NCBI GenBank assembly: GCA_016793685.1
Contig: JAEULX010000235.1
Location: 1 to 6,887, forward strand
Length of the DNA: 6,887 nucleotides
Direction: 5' to 3'
From: Bradyrhizobiaceae bacterium
GTDB taxonomy: Bacteria; Pseudomonadota; Alphaproteobacteria; Rhizobiales; Xanthobacteraceae
Under the pieces are notes generated by a model. It was not told the origin of the DNA. It ran no database searches and saw nothing but the letters and a program-made list of their open reading frames with translations. Below are positions 1 to 6,700 of this stretch, one piece after another. Every line of letters starts with the position of its first letter. Positions within the stretch are counted from its first letter, which is position 1. The translations under genes and the position numbers were made by a program.

Positions 1-222
1 ATGGCGCGGTACGCCTATCAGCGCGCGCCTTGGTGCGCACAGTACAGCCTGCCGGGCGGTCCGATGAGCTGCAACTTCGCCACCTTGGAGCAATGCCGCG
101 CTCAGGTCAGCGGCGTCGGCGGCATGTGCAACGTCAATCCCTACCTCGGCTACGGCGCCGCCTCCGCCTATGGAACCCAGCCGCGCGTGCGCCGCACGCT
201 CCGTAAGCAGCGGCGGCGGTGA
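1..222 (+). CDS. DUF3551-like small cysteine-rich protein, 3' part
   Basis: The visible 73 residues match my recollection of the DUF3551 family of small exported proteins common in Bradyrhizobium and relatives: a PWCAQY motif (residues 10-15), a cysteine after a glycine/proline stretch (C24), the LEQCRAQVSG segment with C32, and GGMCNVNPYL with C43. The four cysteines could form disulfides in the periplasm. The tail (residues 58-73) is strongly basic. Family members normally begin with a signal peptide of about 20 residues. None is visible, and an ATG happens to sit at base 1, so the true start is probably left of the window and this is a fragment. The function of the family is unknown. The gene is followed by a GC-rich hairpin and is probably not co-transcribed with the iron genes downstream. 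Family call is by motif recognition only. Confidence 0.75.
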   Translation: MARYAYQRAPWCAQYSLPGGPMSCNFATLEQCRAQVSGVGGMCNVNPYLGYGAASAYGTQPRVRRTLRKQRRR

Positions 223-302
223 CCCGCAGCTCGACGCCAAGCGCCGACTGAACCCGGCCCGCAACGACGCATCCGGACGCAGCGAATTCGCCGCGGCCTG
301 CG

Positions 303-341
303 CCGCCGCCCGGGGTCATTTGCGAACTCCCGGGCGGGCGG
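303..341 (+). terminator. GC-rich hairpin, possible terminator
   Basis: A 7-bp perfect stem (308-314 with 329-335) continues outward as 5 more pairs (303-307 with 337-341) past a single bulged G at 336, with a loop of about 12-14 nt. It lies about 80 nt after the stop of the DUF3551-like gene. There is no T-run after it, so it is not a textbook factor-independent terminator. It may stop or stabilise the upstream transcript, or be a palindromic intergenic element. Confidence 0.4.
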
Positions 342-350
342 TAGCCTCTC

Positions 351-367
351 CATAGAAGATTTCTAAA
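351..367. promoter_or_regulatory. Candidate Irr box (ICE-like palindrome), proximal to hairpin
   Basis: The bases catagaagatttctaaa contain the inverted repeat TAGAA-GAT-TTCTA. Compared with the rhizobial iron-control element as I remember it (TTTAGAA-N3-TTCTAAA), 12 of 14 defined positions match, including the whole right half. Irr is the haem-responsive Fur-family regulator of alphaproteobacteria. A site 100 nt upstream of an M75 iron-type gene fits iron control. A TATACT hexamer at 368-373 abuts the site, but no convincing -35 box accompanies it, so activation versus repression cannot be judged. The region is 72% A+T, which makes chance matches more likely. Confidence 0.5.
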
Positions 368-375
368 TATACTCA

Positions 376-392
376 AATAGATATATTCTATT
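376..392. promoter_or_regulatory. Second Irr-box-like palindrome
   Basis: AATAGA-TATAT-TCTATT is a perfect 6-bp inverted repeat with a 5-nt spacer. Read as an iron-control element it is TAGAT-N3-TTCTA, 9 of the 10 core positions. Its centre is 25 bp from the centre of the first palindrome. It also contains TATATT, which could be a -10 element, so it may be promoter sequence and not an operator. Confidence 0.35.
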
Positions 393-467
393 ATTCACGC
401 AATTGACTTAGCGATAGCAAAATACTTTCCGTTATTTACTTGTTCACATCAGGCTCGGGAGATTGAA

Positions 468-1304
468 ATGCCTTTCGCGCGCTTTTTTTCGGCGACGCGC
501 CGTGTCGCGCCGCGCGTGCTGCCTCGGCCGGCGGTCTTGTTTTCAGCAGCCGCAATCGCGGTCGCGGCGACTGCGGCATCCGGCCAAGGCGCCGACACCG
601 TCGCCAAGGGCGCGGAAACCTATAAGGCCTATGTCGTCGAGCAGATCGGCGGCACGCTCGCCGGCGTGAAGGACCTGCAGGCGGCTATAAAGGCGGGCGA
701 CGCCAAGGCGGCGCAGGCGGCATGGATCAAGTCGCGCGTCGGCTGGGAACGCGTGGAGCCGATCACCGCGGAGTTCTTTGGCGAACTCGATGAGGTGATC
801 GATCCTTGGCCCGACGCCAAACATGGATATCACGCGATCGAAGCCCGGCTGTTCGCCGGCAATCTCGCCGAACTTTCCGCGCCGACCGAGAAACTGGTCG
901 CCGATGTCGCCGCCTTTGACAAAGCGGTCAGCGCCCCGGGTTTCCAGTTCAGCGCCCAAGGACTTCTCGACGGCGCAGCCAAGCTTGCCTACGAGCTCGG
1001 CGAGAAGAAAGCACAAGGCGGCGAGTCGCCCTACGCGGGAACCTCGCTGATCGACATGCGCGATAATCTGCAAGGCATCGATACGCTCTACAAATCCGTC
1101 TTGCAGGCCCCCCTCAAGGCCAAGGACGCCAAGCTCGCCCAGTCCATCGCCGAAAAGATCGGCGAGGTCGAAACGACCCTGAAGGCGCCGGACATCAAGA
1201 GCCTCGATCAGGCCAAGCTGCACAAGTCCGCCGAGGAATTGGCGGTGCTGCTGCAGGAGGCGGCGCCGCACCTCGCTCTGAAAAAGCCCTCGCTCTCCGA
1301 GTAA
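468..1304 (+). CDS. EfeM/EfeO-like imelysin-family (M75) periplasmic protein
   Basis: A 278-residue exported protein of the imelysin/M75 family, whose members take part in bacterial iron uptake (EfeO of EfeUOB, EfeM, IrpA). Residues 1-39 form a long basic-hydrophobic signal sequence with a likely cleavage near ASG-39. There is no lipobox cysteine, so a soluble periplasmic protein is expected. Family landmarks are WERVEPI (93-99), the GxHxxE metal-site motif GYHAIE (120-125) and the conserved SLIDMRDNLQGI segment (193-204). The cupredoxin domain of full EfeO is absent; the length fits the M75-only EfeM type. Despite the peptidase name, a metal-binding role is likelier than proteolysis. The start is set by GGGAG at 457-461, 6 nt upstream. 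It is the first gene of a pair with the di-haem cytochrome 4 nt downstream, behind Irr-like sites. Algp7-like alginate binding is a less likely alternative. Confidence 0.88.
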   Translation: MPFARFFSATRRVAPRVLPRPAVLFSAAAIAVAATAASGQGADTVAKGAETYKAYVVEQIGGTLAGVKDLQAAIKAGDAKAAQAAWIKSRVGWERVEPITAEFFGELDEVIDPWPDAKHGYHAIEARLFAGNLAELSAPTEKLVADVAAFDKAVSAPGFQFSAQGLLDGAAKLAYELGEKKAQGGESPYAGTSLIDMRDNLQGIDTLYKSVLQAPLKAKDAKLAQSIAEKIGEVETTLKAPDIKSLDQAKLHKSAEELAVLLQEAAPHLALKKPSLSE

Positions 1305-1308
1305 GGCG

Positions 1309-2730
1309 ATGCGCCCACGGCCCTCCCCGCGCGCTGCCCTGTTCGCCATCCTGGTGACCGCCAGCGCCGCGGCGGCGGTGGTCTTCGGGGCGAATCCCCT
1401 GGGATCGCGGCCGATCACGACGCGCGAGGGAGCGCTTCCCGCCGGCACGGACCTCAACGACGATCTGTTTGACCAGCCGACCGAGCGCTTCGTTTTCGAG
1501 GCGGCGGGCGGGAAGCGGTCCTACCTGTTCAACCTCGGCGACATGGCGTTCAGTTCCCCGGCGATTTTCGGGGGGCTGGCGCGCCAGGCCGGCGTGAGTT
1601 GCGACACCTGCCACCAGAACGGCGCCGGCAACCCCAAGCTCTACGTTCCCGGCCTGTCGCTGCGGCCGGGAACCTTCGACACCACCGGCGGCCTCTTCAA
1701 CCCGAAAACGGACAATGGCGTGCTCGATGCGGTGACCCCGCCGAGCCTGCGGGGTGCACGCCACCTTGCTCCCTACGGCCATGACGGCCGCTCCGCCTCG
1801 CTGCGGGATTTCATCCGCAATGTCGTCGTCAATGAGTTCGCCGGCCCGGAGCCCGCGCCGGAAATCCTCGACGCGCTCGTGACCTATGTGCAGGACATCT
1901 CCTTCCTGGCGAATCCTTATTTGACGGCCGGCGGCCGCCTCTCGGAGGGAGCCTCGGCGGCGGCGCGGCGGGGCGAGGCCCTGTTCTACAAACCGTTCCC
2001 TCGCGACGCCTCCTTGAGCTGCGCGGAATGCCACAAGCCGTCGGCGGCTTTTGTCGATCGCCTCGTTCACGACGTCGGCTCAGGCGGCCTGTTCAAGACC
2101 CCGACCCTCGTCAACGCCAATTACAATGCGCCCTATTTCCACGATGGCCGCTATGACACCTATGAACAGGTCATCGGCCATTTCGATCAGGCATTTGCAC
2201 TCGGTTTGACCGACGAGCAGAAGCATGACCTCGTCGCCTACCTCGAGACGGTCGGGCACGGCGAGCAGCCCTATACGCGCGAAACAGTCGACGCCGTGCT
2301 TGACGAGATCGACAATTTCGCAAGCGTGCTCGACACGGCGCTGGCCAACCGCGATCTTCCGGTCATCGAACTCGCCGTCGACACCGTCGGGAATGAGTGG
2401 CGCGAACTCGGCGAACAATTTCCCGACCGCACGAACACCGCCATTGTCGGGGGGCTTCCGGAGCGTCTCGCCGCGCGCCGAGCGACTCTCGCCGCCGGTC
2501 TGTCGCTGCGGCGGATCGCGATGGCCGCGGCGGCCGGCGACTACCAGGGCGCACGCCGCGCCTATGCCGGGTATCGCAGCGACGCCGCGGCGGCCGCGCC
2601 CGTCGTCAAGCAGGCGGTGGCTTGGTCCTTGTTCGACCCGAAAATGCGTGAACGGCATTTCGCAGCCCTGCGGCAACTCGACGAGCTCGCCGCCACGCCG
2701 GCCGCAGACAGTCGTGCACCCGGTCGCTGA
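1309..2730 (+). CDS. Di-haem cytochrome c peroxidase-like (MauG/CcpA-type) protein with C-terminal helical extension
   Basis: A 473-residue protein with an N-terminal basic region and hydrophobic stretch (9-27), a signal peptide or anchor placing it in the periplasm. Two c-type haem sites are visible: CDTCH (98-102) and CAECH (238-242). Each is followed by a PxL...APY-x-HDGR block (144-161 and 265-281; the second reads TPTLVNANYNAPYFHDGR), typical of di-haem cytochrome c peroxidases and MauG/MbnH relatives. The enzyme should carry electrons between its haems and reduce peroxide or oxidise a partner. Residues about 325-473 go beyond the usual peroxidase end and are predicted helical, with two similar units, L-x-x-ALANRDL (near 341-350) and AAAAGDYQGARRAY (406-419). 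They recall the helical periplasmic parts of FTR1 permeases or M75 proteins; this is inference. It starts 4 nt after the M75 stop with only a weak AAGG Shine-Dalgarno, suggesting translational coupling. It may replace DyP-type EfeB in iron oxidation. Confidence 0.85.
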   Translation: MRPRPSPRAALFAILVTASAAAAVVFGANPLGSRPITTREGALPAGTDLNDDLFDQPTERFVFEAAGGKRSYLFNLGDMAFSSPAIFGGLARQAGVSCDTCHQNGAGNPKLYVPGLSLRPGTFDTTGGLFNPKTDNGVLDAVTPPSLRGARHLAPYGHDGRSASLRDFIRNVVVNEFAGPEPAPEILDALVTYVQDISFLANPYLTAGGRLSEGASAAARRGEALFYKPFPRDASLSCAECHKPSAAFVDRLVHDVGSGGLFKTPTLVNANYNAPYFHDGRYDTYEQVIGHFDQAFALGLTDEQKHDLVAYLETVGHGEQPYTRETVDAVLDEIDNFASVLDTALANRDLPVIELAVDTVGNEWRELGEQFPDRTNTAIVGGLPERLAARRATLAAGLSLRRIAMAAAAGDYQGARRAYAGYRSDAAAAAPVVKQAVAWSLFDPKMRERHFAALRQLDELAATPAADSRAPGR

Positions 2731-2731
2731 A

Positions 2732-2747
2732 GCATTTTCCGGCGAAG
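2732..2747. repeat. Intergenic repeat motif copy 1 (GCATYYTCCGGCGARG)
   Basis: GCATTTTCCGGCGAAG begins one base after the cytochrome stop codon. It matches 13 of 16 positions of the motif at 3612-3627, all differences being transitions. It resembles one arm of the palindromic intergenic elements scattered through Hyphomicrobiales genomes, from memory. Here the second arm is missing. Confidence 0.4.
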
Positions 2748-2751
2748 CATG

Positions 2752-2772
2752 CCCTCGGACCTGATCCGGGGG
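2752..2772 (+). terminator. Hairpin after the cytochrome gene, possible terminator
   Basis: CCCTCGGA (2752-2759) pairs with TCCGGGGG (2765-2772) as an 8-bp stem with one G-U wobble and a 5-nt loop, 21 nt after the stop codon. No T-run follows. Position favours a role in ending the iron-operon transcript, but it could equally be a decayed palindromic repeat. Confidence 0.35.
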
Positions 2773-2788
2773 GAACTTGAGGGAAACC

Positions 2789-2824
2789 GGAGCGTCCCGA
2801 TTCAGTTAGAACGGAACTTGCTCC
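2789..2824. repeat. Imperfect palindrome, probable rhizobial intergenic element
   Basis: GGAGC (2789-2793) pairs with GCTCC (2820-2824). The stem continues, after a 2-nt bulge, as GTCCC (2794-2798) against GGAAC (2813-2817) with one mismatch. The inner text (CGATTCAGTTAGAACGG) resembles dispersed Bradyrhizobium/Methylobacterium intergenic repeats I recall, but I cannot search for copies. Confidence 0.35.
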
Positions 2825-2870
2825 AGCGGCTGGCCTTGCCCGGTTAAGGCGGCTGCCCTTGCCCGGTTGA
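2825..2870. repeat. 23-bp tandem duplication, two copies
   Basis: 2825-2847 and 2848-2870 are adjacent 23-bp units identical at 20 positions, differing at unit positions 1, 9 and 22. Each carries the core CCTTGCCCGGTT. It is a recent-looking local tandem duplication in noncoding DNA. Confidence 0.8.
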
Positions 2871-3177
2871 TAATCGGGATACTGAAATATTTGCCATAAT
2901 TCAGACATAATCACGGGAGCGCTTTCGGCAAGAATCATTACGCTCCGGTAATATTCTACTGGCCTCGTGTTCGACTTTAGGTGTATAAGATTGACAGGTG
3001 CCTCCCAGGTTTTCCTTGGCGGGGCGGCCTATCCAAAAAAGCCGTACGAGCTAAGGTAAGGCAACACGTTAAGTGCCCTTGCTAAGTCCTTGAGCGGATG
3101 CCGGTTTGGCTACCTGAGGGATGACTTCTTATAGCGGCTCGAGTGAAGCGCTGGGAGGAAAGAGGGAGGAAGTTCCC
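2871..3177. other. Noncoding stretch, no gene recognised
   Basis: No convincing coding frame is seen on either strand. Its composition is more AT-rich than the flanking genes. There is a weak 6-bp inverted repeat (2916-2921 with 2941-2946, loop 19 nt), a TTGACA hexamer at 2991-2996 without a matching -10 box, and a short imperfect direct repeat TAAGTGCCCTTG / TAAGTCCTTG (3070-3081 and 3083-3092). It presumably holds the promoter and leader of the zinc-ribbon gene, but I cannot place either. A small RNA is possible but unsupported. Confidence 0.4.
3164..3170 (+). promoter_or_regulatory. Ribosome binding site deciding the zinc-ribbon start
   Basis: The purine-rich GGGAGGA sits 7 nt before the ATG at 3178. 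It argues for that start over the in-frame ATG at 3121, which would add 19 residues and make this Shine-Dalgarno part of the coding sequence. Confidence 0.75.
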
Positions 3178-3402
3178 ATGGAGGGTCGTGCCGCCGCGCA
3201 AGCGAGCGTTCCCGGAGCGAATTTTTTCGGCCATCAGCTTTGTCCGCAATGCCTGTATTCGCTGGTGGCCCCGGACGCTTCGCAGCATATCAGCGAGCAC
3301 ACAATCAAGCACATTTGGTTCTGCGAGGCGTGCGGGACCGAGTTTGCCACGCTAGTCAAGCTGCGCCGGCGGGAACCCGACCGGTCCGTTGCTGCCGCCT
3401 AG
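3178..3402 (+). CDS. Small zinc-ribbon protein, function unknown
   Basis: A 74-residue protein with two CxxC pairs, CPQC (C22, C25) and CEAC (C49, C52), 23 residues apart, a classic four-cysteine zinc-ribbon arrangement. Between them are LVAPDASQHIS and HIWFCEACGTEF, with W47 and aromatic residues near the second pair. Similar tiny proteins with a CPxC...HxWxCExCG pattern are, from memory, frequent hypothetical proteins in Bradyrhizobium. There is no signal peptide or membrane segment, so it should be cytoplasmic. The short Arg-rich tail (66-70) could favour nucleic acid or protein contact. The function is not known and no partner is evident. It stands alone, 447 nt from the cytochrome gene and 396 nt from the fusion gene. 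Start chosen by the strong Shine-Dalgarno at 3164-3170. Confidence 0.75.
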   Translation: MEGRAAAQASVPGANFFGHQLCPQCLYSLVAPDASQHISEHTIKHIWFCEACGTEFATLVKLRRREPDRSVAAA

Positions 3403-3526
3403 CGCGTTCAAGTCGAACCCCGCCAAACGGGCGTTCCACCACAGGGTAACTGTCTTTCCCAACATAATGCGGCGTCGCCCCGGGCGGCGCCGTATCCGTT
3501 TCAAGACCCGGAAGATCATCTTTCAT
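3356..3526 (-). CDS. Possible small hypothetical protein, convergent with the zinc-ribbon gene
   Basis: On the minus strand an ATG at 3526 opens a 56-residue frame starting MKDDLPGLETD and including PHYVGKDSYPVVERPF. The composition looks protein-like, with mixed charged, aromatic and proline residues, and a GGGA lies 5 nt before the ATG. Most of it lies in DNA not explained by another gene, so it is not simply a shadow. Against it: the last 47 nt overlap the 3' end of the zinc-ribbon gene tail-to-tail, third-position G+C is only moderate, and I recognise no family. The same frame is open up to 3754, so the start is uncertain. Confidence 0.3.
   Translation of the reverse strand: MKDDLPGLETDTAPPGATPHYVGKDSYPVVERPFGGVRLERARRQQRTGRVPAGAA
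3470..3492 (+). terminator. Strong GC hairpin downstream of the zinc-ribbon gene
   Basis: CGGCGTCGCC (3470-3479) pairs with GGCGGCGCCG (3483-3492) over 10 bp with one wobble and a 3-nt loop, 67 nt after the zinc-ribbon stop. Only a short TTTC follows, so termination strength is doubtful. The same bases would encode TAPPGATP in the possible minus-strand ORF, an alternative explanation for the GC-rich symmetry. Confidence 0.35.
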
Positions 3527-3611
3527 CAGGTTCCCGCCCTGCCCCGTTGAACTCCCCAACCCGATCTGGCGAAGTCGCCGCCGAGCGCGGCCTGACCGCC
3601 CCTGCGTCAGA

Positions 3612-3651
3612 GCATCCTCCGGCGAGGCCGAACGTTCGCCGCGAAAAATGC
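3612..3651. repeat. RPE-like imperfect palindrome containing motif copy 2
   Basis: GCAT (3612-3615) pairs with ATGC (3648-3651) and CGGCGA (3620-3625) with TCGCCG (3636-3641), leaving a 10-nt centre. Its left arm is the second copy of the GCATYYTCCGGCGARG motif seen just after the cytochrome gene. Symmetry plus recurrence suggest a dispersed palindromic element; copy number elsewhere cannot be seen. Confidence 0.45.
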
Positions 3652-3798
3652 GACTAACCGCGGATACCCCCCCGGGCGCATTCGGATTCGACCGGAATGG
3701 AATTCGCCCTTGACCTCGAGATGCTGTAAGTCCGGACCCGCGATTCCGAAGCACGTCCCTGGCGAAGAACAGCCATCGAGCACGCAGCGAGGCCCTGC

Positions 3799-6700
3799 AT
3801 GTTTTCCCACTTGATGCTGACGCGGCGCTTCGCGCCGCTGTTCTGGTGCCAGTTCTTCAGCGCCTTCAACGACAATTTCCTGAAGACCTCGCTGATTTTT
3901 CTCATTCTTTTCAAGATGTCCGGACCCGAGTCCGGTTCCGAATCCCTGATCACGCTCGCCGGCGCCGTTTTCATCTTCCCGTATTTCATCCTCTCCGCGC
4001 TCGGGGGCGAAGCCGCGGACCGGTTCGACAAGGCGATCATCGCCCAGCGGCTCAAGCTCGTCGAAATCGGCGTCGCCCTGCTCGCCGTGCTCGGCTTCTG
4101 GCTGCATTCGGTCCCGTTGCTGTTCGTGGCGCTGTTCTTCTTCGGGGTCATCGCCGCGCTGTTCGGCCCGATCAAATACGGCATCCTCCCCGACCACCTC
4201 GCGCAGTCGGAGCTTCCCGCCGGCAATGCGCTGGTCGAAGGCGCGACCTTCATCGCCATCCTGCTCGGCACCATCGTCGGCGGACTTGCCGCCCGCGGGG
4301 GCGGCGACCCGGCCTCCTTCGCCGGGCTGATGATCGGCTTCGCGGTGATGTGCTGGGTGGCGGCCCGCTTCATTCCGCGCACCGGCGAGGGCGCGCCGGA
4401 TCTCGCCATCGACAGGAACATCGCCCGTTCCACGATCGCCCTGCTCCGCTATCTGCGGGTCGAGCGGCGGCTGTGGTGGGCGGCGCTCGTCGTGAGCTGG
4501 TTCTGGCTTGCCGGCGCGGTGGCGCTGTCGCTCATGCCGCCCCTCATCAAGAACGGGCTCGGCGCGGGCGAAGAGGTCATCACGGTCTACCTTGCGATCT
4601 TCTCGATCGGCATCGCCATCGGCTCCGCGTTCGCCGCCTGGCTCGCGAGCGGCCGCGTGGTGCTGCTGCCGACCGTGCTGGGCGCTGTGCTCCTGGCCGT
4701 CTTCTGCGTCGATCTCGGATGGTGGCTCCTCGGCGTCGAGAGCCGGGAAGCCGGGCGCAGCATCGCCGACGTGTTCTCCACCTTCCGCGGCTACCATGTC
4801 GGCTTCGACCTTGCCGGCATGGCGATCGCCGGCGGCCTGTTCATCGTGCCGTCGTTCACCGCGCTCCAGGCCTGGGCCGGCCCCGAGCATCGCGCCCGCG
4901 TCATCGCCGCCAACAATGTGCTCAACGCCGCCTTCATGGTGGTGGGCGGGGTCGGGGTCGCCGTGGTGCAGCTTTACGGGGTGACCCCCGCGGCGCTGTT
5001 CATCGTGCTCGGCGTCGCCAACCTCATCGTCGCCGTCATCGTTTTCCGCACGCTGCCGACCAATCCCGTCCGCGACTTCCTCTCGATCGTCTTTCGCGCC
5101 TTCTACCGGCTCGAAGTCGAGGGCATGGAGAACATCGCCAAGGCCGGACCCAACGCGATCGTCGCGCTGAACCATGTCAGCTTCCTCGACGCGCCGCTCG
5201 CGCTCTCGATGCTCGACCGCGACCCGGTGTTCGCCATCGACAGCAACATCGCGCAGCGCTGGTGGGTGAAGCCCTTCCTGCATTTCACCCGCGCGATGCC
5301 GCTCGACCCCACCAAGCCGTGGGGCACGCGCACCCTGATCCGCGCCGTGCAGGCGGGCGAAACGCTGATCATCTTTCCGGAGGGACGCCTCACCGTCACC
5401 GGCAGCCTGATGAAGGTCTATGACGGGGCCGGGCTCATCGCCGACAAGTCCGGCGCGATGGTGGTGCCGGTGCGGATCAAGGGGCTCGAACAGACGCCGT
5501 TCACCCGGCTCGACCAAGCCCAGGTGCGGCGCAAGTTCTTTCCCAAGGTCAGGGTGACCATCCTCGAGCCGGTCCAGCTTTACGTCGACCCCGAACTCAA
5601 GGGCAAGAAGCGGCGCATCGCGGCGGGCGCGGCGCTCTACGAGGTGATGTCCGACCTCGTGTTTCGCACCACCTCGACCGACCGCACGATTCCCCAGGCG
5701 ATGATCGCCGCCGCCGAAGCGCACGGCATGGGCTGGATCGCGGTCGAGGACCCGGTGGCGGGCCCGCTCCCCTATCGCCGCCTCCTGATCGGCGCCTCCG
5801 TGCTCGGCCGCAAGCTGTTGGCGTTCGCCGCCGAAGGTCAGGCGATCGGCGTCCTGCTGCCGAACGCCAACGGCGCCGCGGTCACAATTCTCGCGCTGAT
5901 GTCGGCCGGGCGCGTGCCCGCGATGCTCAATTTCAGCGCCGGCCCGACCAATGTCGGCGCCGCCTGTCGCGCCGCCGGCATCAACACCGTCATCACCTCG
6001 CGGGCCTTCGTCGAAAAGGGCCGGCTCGAAAAGCTCATCGACGCGCTCTCGCCGAGCTACCGCATCGTCTATCTCGAAGACGTACGGGCGACCATCACGT
6101 TCGGCGACAAAATGCGCGGGATGCGCGACCTCAAACTCCCGCTCGTTCCACGCAAGCCGGACGATCCCGCCGCCATCCTGTTCACCTCGGGCTCAGAAGG
6201 CGTCCCCAAGGGCGTGGTGCTGTCGCACCGGAACATCCTCGCCAACACCGCGCAGGCGGAAGCACGCATTGATTTCGGGCGGCGCGACACGGTGTTCAAC
6301 GTGCTGCCCGTGTTCCACTCGTTCGGGCTCACCGTCGGCCTCATCCTGCCGCTCGTGCACGGCGTGCGGGTCTATCTGTACCCCTCGCCCCTGCACTACC
6401 GCATCGTGCCGGAGATGATCTACGGCACCAACGCGACCATTCTGTTCGGAACCGATACGTTTCTCGCGGGCTATGCGCGCTCGGCCAACGAGTATGATTT
6501 CCGTTCGCTGCGCTACATCCTCTCCGGCGCCGAGCCGGTAAAGGAATCGACGCGGCGCATCTACATGGAGAAGTTCGGCATCCGCATCCTCGAAGGCTAC
6601 GGCGTGACCGAGGCGGCGCCGGTGATCTCGCTCAACACGCCGATGTTCAACAAGTTCGGCACGGTGGGCCGGCTTATGCCGGGCATGGAGGCGCGGCTCG

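Larger units (their letters stand above)
3403..3798. other. Intergenic region between the zinc-ribbon and fusion genes
   Basis: 396 nt holding the GC hairpin, most of the possible convergent small ORF, an RPE-like palindrome and, at 3789-3792, the GAGG Shine-Dalgarno of the fusion gene. I see no clear -35/-10 promoter and no RNA gene. The plus-strand frame of the fusion gene is closed by TAA at 3727-3729. Confidence 0.5.

Noticed and set aside
170..355. 61-residue plus-strand ORF after the DUF3551-like gene
   Set aside because: Starts inside the DUF3551-like gene, ends at the AT-rich boundary, runs through the GC hairpin and has no protein-like features.
403..428. TTGACT with TACTTT as a promoter for the M75 gene
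   Set aside because: The spacer is only 14 nt and the -10 match is 3 of 6, so it is not listed as a feature although a promoter must lie in this AT-rich stretch.
543..1457. 304-residue minus-strand open frame
   Set aside because: Antisense shadow of the M75 gene, which carries the GxHxxE and WERVEP motifs on the plus strand.
1195..2070. 291-residue minus-strand open frame
   Set aside because: Antisense to the cytochrome gene; no recognisable domain, Arg/Gly/Ala rich.
2606..2938. 110-residue minus-strand ORF reaching into the gap after the cytochrome gene
   Set aside because: Half of it overlaps the cytochrome coding region and the rest crosses the palindromes and the tandem repeat. No family is recognised.
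2991..3020. TTGACA as a promoter -35 box
   Set aside because: No TATAAT-like hexamer lies 16-18 nt downstream; the sequence there is GC-rich.
3403..3440. tRNA 3'-end-like text (GTTCAAGTCGAAC ... TTCCACCA)
   Set aside because: The T-stem does not pair properly and no acceptor, D or anticodon arms can be found upstream.
3846..5423. 525-residue plus-strand open frame
   Set aside because: It is in another frame over the fusion gene. Its product is Arg/Ala/Pro low-complexity with no motifs.
3607..5724. 705-residue open frame on the minus strand
   Set aside because: It lies antisense to the transporter/PlsC part of the fusion gene, whose plus-strand translation shows clear family motifs. The minus product is rich in D, E, R, H and G with no domain, the usual shadow of GC-rich third positions.
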